Shown piece after piece: positions 32,619 through 44,425 of a stretch of 64,000 nt of DNA. Each line of letters begins with the position of its first letter. Position 1 is the first letter of the stretch. A model generated the notes under the pieces. That model worked only from the letters and a program-made list of their open reading frames with translations. It did no database searches and had not been told where the DNA came from. Made by a program: the position numbers and the translations under genes. Source of the stretch: Whalleya microplaca (Eukaryota > Ascomycota > Sordariomycetes > Xylariales > Xylariaceae); contig MU385710.1 of NCBI GenBank assembly GCA_022497155.1, positions 62,001 to 126,000 on the forward strand. Reading direction: 5' to 3'.

Positions 32619-35207
32619 GCCACGTCAGCGAGGTATGAACCGGTTCCAATTTTCTATTATATTTGGGTACTAATGCATAGCTAGTAGTATATCTGATGGC
32701 TCACAGCTAGCATAGGTAGAATTTCAGCGTTGGATGCAACACGGAAACAAACGGTCGGATAACGCGTTAGCGCGGAGAGGATTCGCATGGATTTTCTAGC
32801 ATTACGGGCGCAGTCGGGCAAGGTCTATTTCATCTAGTCAAGGATATAAAACTAAAATATTTAGCCCAAAGACTGCTTTATCCCTAAATTAGGTACTGAA
32901 TCGAAGTAACCGCATCGCTGTGAATACCTTCGTCTTTTACGGGCCCGCACACTCAATGGGCCAGTCATGGTAGGAGCAGACTTCGTATTCGATTTCCCCT
33001 CTGTTATACACGAGGTAGATGGCATTGCATTGATGGATAACTTCGGACGGTTAACCCAAATGTCCGACGAGGTGAAGGATACAAGCGAAATGATCATTGT
33101 CTACCCACTAAAAGTAGCTGAGCTTGCGAGGACTTCAGCCAGGCACTACATACGTTGTGTACATATATGATTATGCCGCTAAGCGACACCTAGCAAACAT
33201 TTATTTGTAGGTAGATACATTCCCGGGCCTTCAATACCTTTAATAAATGTGAGAAGTTTTGTTGGAATGCCCCTATTACGTAATTAGGCCAAATAATTAT
33301 ATTCCATAGCGAGTAGTCCTTGCCCTAACTATACCTACCTACGTTGGAAGAGTCTTCACAGATACCTACTTGATATAGGTACGTGTACTTTGGGTATCTT
33401 AATGCAAAAGTCCTTGTCCAAACACTTATCTTCCTCAGAGATCCAGCCTGGGTTTATAAATTAGCCCCAATACCGACTGGCCGAGTACATACATGTACAT
33501 ACAAAGAGGCCCATGTCAGCATGGGTGAACGACATACCTAACGTTCAAGGATGTACAGTACTTCATAGTATATGTAATTATTGGGGTTTTTTTTTTTTTT
33601 TTTTTTTTTCTTCAGTACGAATAAGACTTCCAACTCGACAAGCGCAGATGGGGCACTCTGAATAACCCTATAAATAGTGTTAATGTACTGGATATAATAT
33701 CAAGCCACAGTGTCTGTAAGTTTGATTCAATGTGAAACTTACGTGGCTCGATTGCAGGAAATAGCCACAGCATTTAGCCTGGAAACCCCTACCTAGATCA
33801 GCCCCTTACGTACATATATCATGTATAAACACACTGCCAATAGGGTGGCAGCTGGGGGACTGGCAAACCGCTGTTGGAGCCTTTTACGTTTGTCTGTGCG
33901 GGTAACGCTTAGACCATCAAAAGGTCATAGTCCAGATAGCTGTTCGGTATCGATAAAATGATAGTAAAATGCGCAGTAGGCTCATAGAAAAAGAGAGTAA
34001 TTCAAAAATGAGTTAACAAAGACCTTACGATGGTATATGCTGCCTAGTCCTAACTAAGCCTAATCATCGCAGTATCATCTTGTCTTGTGATGAAGACAAA
34101 ACCGTTATGATGATCCAACAAGTTATATATGTCATTCAGGACATTTCTGCCCGAAACCTGTACATGGATAAATCTTGTCAATCCAGTACCTTTATAAGCT
34201 CATAAAGTTATTTTAAATGTGCGGCTTCTACATGGAGAAGTGCTTCAGCATTGTCTCTCGTTATGGATATAACCTGATGTCCGGATGACGTTTTCATGTG
34301 TTAACAAGAAATTATTCAATATCAGGTGTTATCTTAATGTCATCTTACCAGAAGGGCTCATCCCTCCTTACCTGGTCCTCTTCAGCAACTTCTGGAGTTA
34401 GTTGAAGTTGAGTGTTTTTTTTTTTAATATACCCACATACTTCTGGAACGAGGACAATATGGCCACGCTATTTCATACCATAGGGAAAACTTTTGTTTGC
34501 AGGCTTACATTTGCTTTCATGCTTATAATTCTCGTACCTTGGTGGGTGAGTATTACAGATGCGATCTCCTCAAAGCGCTTTCAGTAACGTGATGGGCAAT
34601 TTTAGAACACGACTTATCTCATCAGTCATGAACAGGCATCAACTAAACTATCTATCACATCACGGACTCCTCAAGTTTATAGCAGTAGGATTCTTCTAGC
34701 CGGAGCTAAACTTGGTGAGGATCAAAATATGCCATGACTTTTTTCACTATATGGTTGACGAAGATGTCATTCCCCTACCACTTCCTACACCTACATGGCT
34801 TTCGGGGCATGCGACAAGTCTCCACTATTGTATCGAGGTACTGTTCCATGTCAGGTGTGAACATTAACTTAGCAATGTACCTCTCGTTTAACTGAATGCA
34901 GGTTATGGGTATTACTGTAGTTGTCGCCAGAGAAGAATCATAAATACAATCTTACGTAACAGGCCGATGGTGAACTGGGTGATTACAGGGATGTGTGGCT
35001 GTGATGATTCAGGTGGCTGGGAGCGCCCCACAAACTGTGGCTTATATATAGGAGGTTATCCCTCTTTAGACTCTAGTGATGATACTTCGTTAATAACAAC
35101 TACTATATTACTCATAACCTGCGTCTATCCCATCAGACGGCTTATATATAATGGATATATCTGAGTATGCTCCTTGAACGACTGACCAAACCCCTACACT
35201 CTCGTGT
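32619..35207. other. Gene-poor AT-rich region with T23 tract
   Basis: About 2.6 kb with no supported gene. A run of 23 T lies at 33587-33609. Small frames at 32967-33170, 34402-34587 and 34967-35164 show no motif. Confidence 0.5.
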
Positions 35208-36542
35208 CTACCACCTCAACCAGCGTCGAGCGTTCGGCCTGGGTCGCACATTGCCGTTCTGATCAATTGTATATTCTTTCAATAATGTGGAGCCTGTTAC
35301 ATTGCGTTACATGTATTAGTCTCCTACAAAATGAAGAGACCAAGGAGAAACAACGTAAAACCGAAACAGGCAGAAGAAAAAAACTTACCGATTCCTAGGT
35401 ATGCCATGGTATCCGCATTATTTTGAGCGGCCTTGTAATTGGAGCCATCTGCGAGTTTTCGCACGGCGACCCAGCCCGTATTTTCTCCACCTTGTCTAGA
35501 GTCACCGGCGTGTATCGTGGCGGGCGTCAACGAATGAGTGAGCTGCATCTTGTCAGTGTCTATTTAAGCAAACTCAGCTCAAGTTCCAAACCTCGTGTAA
35601 AAGGGTGCAAGTAAATCCGCAAAGCACGTCCATGTGCTGTCTTCCGTACACGGTTGCAATGTTCATGTTCTGTTTGTTCGAAAATCCAGAACGTATCCTT
35701 TTCATAAGTTCCTTGATTCGTGCAGTCTATTCCAGAATATCATTAGTATATCTTGACCGGAATTGTCAGGGGTTGAGATTATCCTTACCAAAGTCTTTTT
35801 TCTTGATAGAGCTTTCTTCAAATAATCTGGGCATATCTGAAGTTCAACCCTCGTATCGCTGACCCTAATACCATCCTGGTCTCTCTTTCCGTTGAGTTTC
35901 ACAGTCCAGGCCTGAGTCCCTGATCCAAAAATAGCGTCGAATATACCATTCTTCTGGCATTCCGTCTGTGTGAACTGGAAAACAAGGCCGTTGGTTTTGT
36001 CTCTCAGACTGAAGTCATGTTAGTAAGTTACACAGGGCAATTACACCACCTATGTCCTGCCCTTACCGTTTATCGCTCTCTGTGTTTTTCACAAATCGAC
36101 CCTCGTCACAGAAGATCTGCAACTGGTTCAACCCCATATAGGTCTGTAGGTTATAGTCGATTTCGCCCAGTTTTTTGAACACATCTGCAGATGATTTGAG
36201 TTTCTATGTCACTGTAATTGGTATACAGCACCTACCTGTCGCTACCCAGACGGCATTTTCAAAGTCTCCGTTACCAAATAACCAGCTCACAAAGTCATGT
36301 TTCTCCTCATCAGAAGTCACACTCCGGAGTAGATTCGATGTATCGGGGATAATTACATCCTTAATATCAGCCATTGACTGTTCGATGGTCGATCTCGCAT
36401 CTATATAAGTCAGACCTAGAGATCAATGTTTTGAGAATGGCCTCTCACCTGCTGAGCATGAACCGTCAATGTAATAAGCACTGGTGGTCAAAGATAGCGA
36501 AGCTATCGTGCTAATGACGGAAAAAGACAAAATTTGCCACAT
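35208..36542 (-). CDS. Secreted zinc metallopeptidase, M35/Lys-specific endopeptidase-like
   Basis: Seven small exons can be joined in frame into about 323 residues, from the ATG at 36542 to the TAG at 35208-35210. A signal peptide (MWQILSFSVISTIASLSL...) starts the chain. The zinc motif HELTH is created only by splicing: one exon ends TLLHE and the next begins LTHSL after a short intron (GTTTGG...GTGCAG). It is followed by GGENTGWVAVRKL and NNADTMAYLGIG. This is the arrangement of fungal lysine-specific metallo-endopeptidase-like (aspzincin-type) proteins, where a Tyr/Trp-Gly segment and an NAD.YA.. helix follow HExxH. The aspzincin GTxDxxYG motif is not exact, so activity is likely but not certain. 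Without splicing the gene appears as fragments of under 80 codons. It is the first of three neighbouring secreted-protein genes. Confidence 0.75.
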
Positions 36543-37354
36543 GGCGACTACGTGGAATCTGGCGATAAAGTCAACCCCCTAATGTTAGAATGTCGTTCGC
36601 TTCTTTTCTCAACAGATCAATGAACTCGGGATGATTGAATAAATAGCTGGCAGTGGTTAGCATATTGAAAACTTATATATATATATATATTGCTTCACTC
36701 TTTAGGACTCCTCGTCGTAAATCAGATCCCTAAAAGTTGTCCCATGATGATAACCCCCTGGTGATGACCGTATAAACTCTTGGCAACTTATTTTGGGAGA
36801 TATGTGTAATATCAGTGTCATGTGAACAAACTAGACGTTTTAGAGAAACCATGTTGTATCTGACATAATGTCTATTCAGATATTGTGAAAAGCTCCAGCA
36901 TTAATGTGACCTCTCACTAGACTCTGCCGTGATTGGTCCTAATACAGCTTGAAGCTGATTTATTGCCCTTGGCGAATGATAAGTAAGCTTAGTAACTGAA
37001 ATTACAGGTCTATCCAATCCATGAACAAGATTCCTAATCAAATCCAATTTTAGGTAGTATTTTGTAAATGGAGGAAGAAATATGAGGCCTCTTTGATTAG
37101 GTGCTGTGGTCATTCCGACAGGGCCATGAACGAACATCCTACATCGTGATGAGATTTGAAGATTGATGGCGACAGCAAACTTCACAACATCGATAGAGTA
37201 AAAGACACTCGGCTACCCCGTGATGAATTACATATATTATAGCTGGCCTGGCCACGAGAGATATTGGTATTTCATCAGAGGAACCCATATACTTCATCTT
37301 TCAAAACGCGATAGGTCAAGGCAGCATTTACCTTTCATGACACATATACACACA
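36543..37354. other. Intergenic between secreted-protein genes
   Basis: About 810 bp between two divergent secreted-protein genes. It holds a (TA)n run at 36673-36690. A 94-codon minus frame at 36901-37185 begins with GTG and is not called. Confidence 0.5.
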
Positions 37355-39162
37355 ATGTATCGGCTTAACAAAATTCGTTTTTTCCTCGCATCTTTGACGG
37401 CCGTAGCTCATGGGGCTCCAAGCCAACCTGAAATAACACAACCCCCTAACCTAGAAAGGCGTCAAGATGCAACTTCCATGCAACTTGTAGAAACGACAAC
37501 TCGTCTTGCATCTCGAAGTCAGGATGATTTGGACCTAACAGCCACGCTCGTGACAACCACTTTAACAGATTACCAGGATCTCAAAGCCTCTATAGTAGCA
37601 ACCGAGGCTTCCCCGCCTATGCTCATCTATCCTCGTAACGGGGGCTTGTTAGCTGCCGGCGCAGTAGCTGTCTTGGCTTATTGTAAGTCTTTACTAATGA
37701 CAGCTTTAAAAATTAATTGCATAACTAATAGATCTTAGTTGTTGGATCGGGCCTCGAGAGTTTGCAAAATGCCCTCGAGCCTGATCTTCAGCGAGTGACT
37801 TTGCAGCAACTCCAAGGTAATAGGCCAAACAGCATCACCATTGAGGACGACCAAGCTTGCAAGTCGGTCCCAAAGTGCAAATCATGCAGTGGATCAGCAT
37901 TAGGCGTTTGTGGAAGTGGTTCCCAAAAAGGCTGTACGTTCAGTCCTGTGCATCCTTTCCTGTCACCCAAGTTCTCCAACCATATACTTACTTATATCGT
38001 CTTCAAGGCCCTTGTCAGCCTGAAAACAAGTGTCCAAGTGCAGATAAAAGATTCAAATGCTCCGTGTCGTCTTGCAAGGGAGATGAGTACAATCGATGCA
38101 CTGAGGGCGAACTGGCAGGTTGCTCTTGTATAGGCCCAATTGGCAATCCTGCAATCGTTGATTACTACGAAACCGACTGGATAAATGTTCAACAGACAGT
38201 ACTTGAGTCTTTCTCAGCAGAAACGGATTCATGTTGGCAGAATAATGTACAGAATCTGCCCAAGGGCTTTTTCATGAGCACAGGTTCACAGACCCCGAAT
38301 GATTTACTCTACCGCCTTCGAGAAAGTAGGTTTTCTCCCTAACAATAAGCCTAGCTGTTTTCAAGAACTCACCCACAATTTCAGAGATTTGTAGCAACGA
38401 ATGCAAGATTCCGGATCAGCTTCCGTCAAACGGCGATAAAATAACTAAAGTTTGGCCGTCTATCGGCGCGAATGGCGCCTGCGAAATCTCAATTGCCCTT
38501 CAGAATAACATTGAGGCATACATATATCGTAATACTGCTGCAAGTGGTATTGAACAACAAGAATGCTGGGATTTCACGGAAGATCGTACGTTTTGAAAGG
38601 AAATCCTGCTTTCTCACTGTGACTAATCTTTATCTCAGTGATCAACAACTGCATCAAGGGACAGGGGAACAAGGGCTGGACGAACGGGCCTGATGACAAC
38701 CAATTTTATGAACTTGGATTCCGGCCACTGAACGGCGCTGGCTCAAATCATGACAAATTTTCCGGTAATGACTTTTTGAAGAGCTCCTTCGATGTCACTT
38801 GTGCCACCAGCCAAGAACACTCCAAGGTACTTGGTGATCAGAGCAAGGTGAAAAGCAAAGCACAGGACGTCTGCAAATCGCTCGCTAACCAGAAGCTGAT
38901 AATGAATTACGAAAATAATCAGCTACCCACCAACTTTCCTAGGGACTTTAAGAAAGCAACTTCAAATGGCGATTCCCTTATCTTCAGTCTTGTCTGGTCT
39001 AAACAAGCTTGCGAGGATCAGAATAATGAACACAACTTGGACTTCACTTCCTACTCACAAGACCAGTGTGTCAAGAATTTTATCGACGAGGGTGGAGCAA
39101 CTTGTACAAATGGAGGACGGTTGAGCAAAGACTGCGCTATATGGTCAGTCAGCGCTTACTGA
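37355..39162 (+). CDS. Secreted Cys-rich protein, 521 residues, unknown
   Basis: Five exons, 37355-37682, 37739-37933, 38008-38325, 38385-38585 and 38639-39162, all keep frame. A signal peptide (IRFFLASLTAVAHGAPS) is followed by a Thr-rich stretch and a hydrophobic segment (GGLLAAGAVAVLAYFVGSG, about 98-116). A dense Cys region (SVPKCKSCSGSALGVCGSG, then CPCQPENKCPSADKRFKCSV, GCSCIG) comes next. The C-terminal half has eight or more further Cys and the motifs EAYIYRNTAASG, GWTNGPDDNQFYELGF and SLIFSLVWSK. Similar Cys spacing occurs in the C-terminal extensions of fungal class V (GH18) chitinase-like proteins, from memory, but no GH18 catalytic motif is present. Function unknown. It sits between a secreted peptidase and a secreted FAD oxidase. 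Confidence 0.7.
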
Positions 39163-39328
39163 AAAGGGGCATGCAAAAGTCGTAGGGGTGGATTTTAACA
39201 CTATATGTATTACCATAGTTATATAGATGAGAAGCAGACAAATGAGACAATATATGAACCATAACCTCTCTACAATATAATAACTTGATCACACTCGAAT
39301 AAGAAAATTAGAACCGCGATAACCAACT

Positions 39329-40983
39329 CTATGGTTTCCATCCTCCCTGTCTGTTACGGAAGAAACCATCAGGGTCCACTGCTGTTGCAACCTCATTTGC
39401 AAACGCCGCGTTCTCTGGGCGAAGCCTAGCAAAATAGTCCTGTCGATAGAACCCATAGTTCATGAAAATCGGTAGGTATATATCATCGAGCGTTCCGTCC
39501 GCCTGCCAGCCGAGCACGCGCTCACGAACACCACCGTACGTCTCCTCTAGGGTAGTAGCTATCGTATCGTACGGCGTTACTGGGAGGAAGCTATAGTTCA
39601 ACTCTATAATTAGCCGCTGTCCCGCATCATCCGCATCGATGAGATCCTCGCTTCGCTCCCGCGCGGCTTGTGCGATTCGCTTCGGGAATGGCTGCATTTA
39701 CCAGTTAGTAAATTATTGCATTTGATGCTTCCCAGGAGCCACTGAGAGTATTATCTTGAGCACACCAAGGGTATACTACCTCAGAGTCATGTCTCAAAAA
39801 GTAATTGCCCTTTACACTGACTAAACGAGGAAATAAAAGATTATAGATCACTGACCTGGTACGCGATTGAGGCAATTATGCCTGGGACCAGAAGAGTGCT
39901 GTCTGACACATTGCGCCAATGCGCATGTAAACCTTGCATCACCAACTCGCCGTTCTCAGCCGACGGCATGGGAATAGTCTCTGTCCCGATCGTTACGATA
40001 GAGCCCTGCACAATGACCCAGTTACTGGTAGCCATAAGGTCAGCATATGTGCGCACCTTGCAGGTGTCAATGAGCGGCCCAATGTCTGTGAAGTTTTTGA
40101 AGGTTGTCTCGGGCACCTCGGTCCCATCGTAGAAGATGAAGATGATCCACGAGTCAATGAGGTCGATATTTCCCCGCTCCGCTGTTACGATGACAGCCGC
40201 TTTGTCATCCTCGTTATAGTCGGTGAAGTCACGGACGGCCTGTAAGAGCTTGGCGTCCGTCTCCTCGGACTGTAGGAACGCGAGGTTGCCGCCGTATATG
40301 TCACCTTGCTTATAGGTTTGAAGGAGGTATGATACCACGATAGCGAAGTTATTGCCGCCACCCTTGAGCGCCTTGAACAGATCTGCATTTTCTGACGCAG
40401 ACGCAGTGGCGATGGTGCCGTTGGCGAGCACAATTTCGTACTCAATGACAGAAGATGCTGCCCATCCGTATTGTGCCGACATATATGAGAGGCCACCCCC
40501 GAGTACCAAGCCGCCAACGCCAGTGTTGCCAATTCGGCCGCCGACGAACGTCCAACCCGTCCCCTGCAATTTTGCGGCTATGCCATCTAATCGGTTCCCA
40601 GGACCGACTCTCGCTATACCTGTGTCCGGGTCTAACAAAACCTGATCAAGCTTCTGAGTTGAGATGAGTGGGCCATCTTCTACGCTTGACCAGTAGTTAT
40701 TGGGGTTGTGTCCTCCCGACTTGATGGCGAAGCTCTCCGTATTGTTATTGAGGACCTCCACAATTGCGGCTACTTCATTGGCGTCTTTGGGGAAAATGAT
40801 ACAAGAAGGCTTCAAAGCGGAACAAGCTTCAGACCAATACTCATTCTGCTCGGCGATGTATGACACATCGAGCGGGCCGGTGACCTCGATGTCAGAAATC
40901 TCCTTAAGGGTGGAGCAGGTGTCAGCATGAGCTAGTCCAACAAGGAGGATAGCCGAGACTAAAAGTTCTCGAGCAGAAAACAT
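39329..40983 (-). CDS. Secreted FAD-linked oxidase, berberine-bridge-like
   Basis: Two exons, 39856-40983 and 39329-39691, give 496 residues. A signal peptide (MFSARELLVSAILLVGLAHA) precedes a PCMH-type FAD domain: FAIKSGGHNPNNYW holds His92, the usual covalent FAD attachment. RVGPGNRLDGI, GGRIGNTGVGGLVLGGGLSY and FKALKGGGNNFAIV follow in order. The C-terminal exon carries YLPIFMNYGFYRQDY and AVDPDGFF, typical of the BBE tail. Where bicovalent enzymes have a Cys in the GxCPxVG position, this one reads GRIGNTGVG. The flavin is therefore probably bound through His only, as in many fungal carbohydrate or secondary-metabolite oxidases. Substrate unknown. The gene converges on the Cys-rich secreted gene, with 166 bp between the stops. 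Confidence 0.88.
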
Positions 40984-43900
40984 TGTGCGTTTAACGATAA
41001 GCTCATGAGCTCTAGTTGAAGGACCTCAATATCAGTCTCTCATACTCTGCTTTTTTATAAGAAATTAGGTAGTAAAGTGTCACAAAGTCACGAGATCGCA
41101 AGTCTACCTGCCCTTTTATAGAAACCGTTTCGATTACTACTCTAAGATCCCACTGTTAAGACATTCCCTGAAGAGGAATGAAGGACGGGGTTCAACAATG
41201 GACCCTGTCAAAGTAGACAGAATCACACCTATAATCCCAGTTTGTTACCTAGCCAAGCCGAATGTTTCTGACCACATAACCCCCTTAACCTTCACGTGGG
41301 CGTGGTATCTTACGAATAGCTGGTCAAGGGTTGACATGTATGCAGCTGTAGTGTTCGCCCAATGAGAGTATGAAGATAGATATATCGCTTCTTCGGCTTC
41401 CCGGGAGCTGTGGCCGTCATCGAGTTAGTAGATACGATAGCTCCCGTCGGGTATCCGAGCAACAAAACTGCAAGCGTCATAGGAGGAATTTAGAAGCATG
41501 AGATGGGAAAGGCAAGGTAATGATTTTGGTACCGAGGTTGAATGTAGCCAGTTAGCTGCCTAACGCCACTACATGTGGTCATTGAGATGCGTGGCTTACA
41601 TTCATTGTGACCTGGTATAATTGCAAATTACAATCCTTCTAAGCCAATACTAAAGTTTGAATATAGTTGTTCAACTTATAGCAATGAGCCTAGCACTGGT
41701 TTTAATAGTCATGACCCGCGTACTCTAGTGTTCTAGTGACCAAGATGGACGTGGTCACATATTATTTAAGCCAGCATCAACGTTGCATTGTCATAGTTAT
41801 TCCGCCCATCCGGTACACGGGTTCCTATGTATTAGGTCACACCTCAGCTGAGAGCTTCTGAGTGTCGGGTGGCAGCTGACGTGCAGACGTGTCGGATATC
41901 TATAGGGTTACATTGCAGCTGACATGCAGCGTCACTTTAAGATTTAGCTGGAATTTTGACAGCTCAAATCTGCAAGATGTCAGTAAGCAGAGCCGCAAAC
42001 CTATAGAATTGCAGGAATACAGGAGTTGGGGTAAACGCTTTGTCTCGGCTCCACATTCCGTTCTCGCACGTATCAGGTCCCTAGGTGCTATCAGGAGGGA
42101 TATTCCCCGATCGTGACAGCTCTGCATGGAGACTTATTGGCACAAGACCTTGTTAATGATTATTTACCTCAATGGAACGACCTAGACATACGTGACTAGC
42201 GGAAATTCCAGGAAGCTAAAGTAATATGACAGCCCAAAATAAGTTGCATAGCTATCACAAATTCCCACCTTCTATATATCCCTGGTAGCTGGTCTCAAAG
42301 CGTATGCAGTAAGAATACTAGTCTTACAGCACCAGGTCAGTCTTCAGGACACTGATAAGGTCATTGGTGCTGGTTGCTTTGATGAATACAGAGGAATAAA
42401 TTATGGGGGTGTTCGTTTTATAGCCAGATTCAAGATGCATATATGATGCATGATTAATCTAGATTCTTCTAAGCTTAAGTTGCTACCACGCGCAACGTTT
42501 CCCTAGGCAGTTTATTTTGTGCCTAATCTTGCCGAGCTAATTTCCCAATTTGTAATGTTTCTTGTCTCTTCTTGTGGATTATTCGGTCGTCTCATGTGGT
42601 GAACGGATAATAGTTGCATAGCATTAATACTAGGTCGCCGAGTCATCGGGCTTGAAACCGCATAGCAATAATGTTCATACTATAGATAATTAACGGTGTT
42701 ACTAGAATCATACATTATTACTTCAATTAATACATATAGTCATATGGTGCTGAGTTGATGCTATATGGCGAAGCGTCACACAACTACACGGGATCATCCC
42801 GCGGGTCACTATTCCCGGCCAGCCCGGGCCAGCCTATCAAACAAGGATATCTCTAGTTCTGAGTATAAGAGATGCCATGATATGAATACAATATGAATCA
42901 TAACAGATGACTTCGTGCAATGCATATCCACTGAGTTCACTTGCATGAACATGTATGGAGGCCAAGTAAAATAGAGCTGCAGGCGTCAAGTATAGTATAG
43001 AAAGAAATATGCAAACTAAGATGAAAGCTGAGATTCCGGATAGCTACTAGAACACTATTCTCTCCATGTTATTCTTAATATACTCTGTAGATATCAACGT
43101 AGTTTAACAAGAACTGTTTAATTGCAAAGGAGTGATCGAAGTCCCTTCTCTCTCTTTATGATATTTGTACTTGATGATATGTCACTTAGCAGAGGAAGGC
43201 AGAGAGGTCCGCACTATCTAAAACTGGCTACAATATTTGAAATCAGGCTGCAGCACTAATCTATTACTACCAAGCCAGCCTAATTTACTCCATCAGAAGG
43301 CATTAATCACATATAGTTACGCTTGAAAAGCTAGCTTTACAAGGACTAGAAACTTGGGTTATTACCACGTATATCAATGTCTTGTTCTGCTTAATTTCAA
43401 GCTGAAATTTCACTGCAGTATCACATATTTTGAGCAACGCTTCATCTGAGAACAAGTAATCGAAAGCGCGTCAAAAGACAAAGTGCATCGGAAAAAGCAT
43501 GATGTTGTGGATGGTTGACTTGGACGAGAATACATTAGCTATCAACCGATCATACGTAGGTCGCATACACAGATGAAGCACTGTATAACGCGCGTGGCTG
43601 TGTTACTAGTTGTATGCTAATACTACTAGGTATGTGACATTTTAGGGGTATGGACAAAACAAAGTTACATACCTAATATTAATCATCTACCATAACTGAC
43701 ATTGGAATCTTATGGTTCTTTATGAAATCCAGTTACATTTTTTTAGTACTTCTTTATAACCTGATCTGGATGGTAGATACAGTAAAGTTTCCCATGGTCG
43801 GCCTAAGCCCTTAGACTCTCCGAGGTCCAGGGCTTTTATACTTATAGACCTAGCTCCATCTATGCTTGACGAGTGGTGTACTACACGAGAATCGTGGGTA

Positions 43901-44425
43901 TTTAAGTATATGTGATAGTAGTGAAATCCAGGCTTTCGTTATACATCCCTAATATGTTAACTATAAGGGCATCGCAAGTGCGCTTCATTCAGTTGAGGTA
44001 GAATTTAGACAACCTCTAAGAGATTGCATGTGCGGCTATTATTCATAGTCCTGCAAATTAACTGTATGCAGATATTGTCTATATACAGTTGCTTGACACT
44101 GTGCATCATTTAGATTAAGTGTATAATCCACAGCCCTTAAGCCCCAAATACGCGTTGATCTATAAACATGGAGGTAGACAAAAGGCTTATGAGGTGTAAG
44201 TATAGGTGATTATAATTACGATACCATTATTAAGTCTGCAGGTAGCTCTGAGGGGAAAAGGGATGTCGTGGCTGCATCGAACATGTAATGCGACGTCACT
44301 TAAGTGGATCGAACGAAGCCCAACTTATTCACACGACGGACTCGGCGTCATAGTGGTAAGAAGTATGAGGACTCAATCTTGAATCCTTCCGAAAACGACA
44401 TCGCATCTCAGTAGCTGGTTTTAGT
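40984..44425. other. Long AT-rich gene-poor region
   Basis: About 3.4 kb without a supported gene. The only overlapping frames (41889-42127, both strands) are short and motif-free. I saw no inverted-repeat element or LTR by eye. Confidence 0.5.

Noticed and set aside
36901..37185. 94-codon minus-strand frame between the secreted-protein genes
   Set aside because: Starts with GTG, no nearby ATG, no domain.
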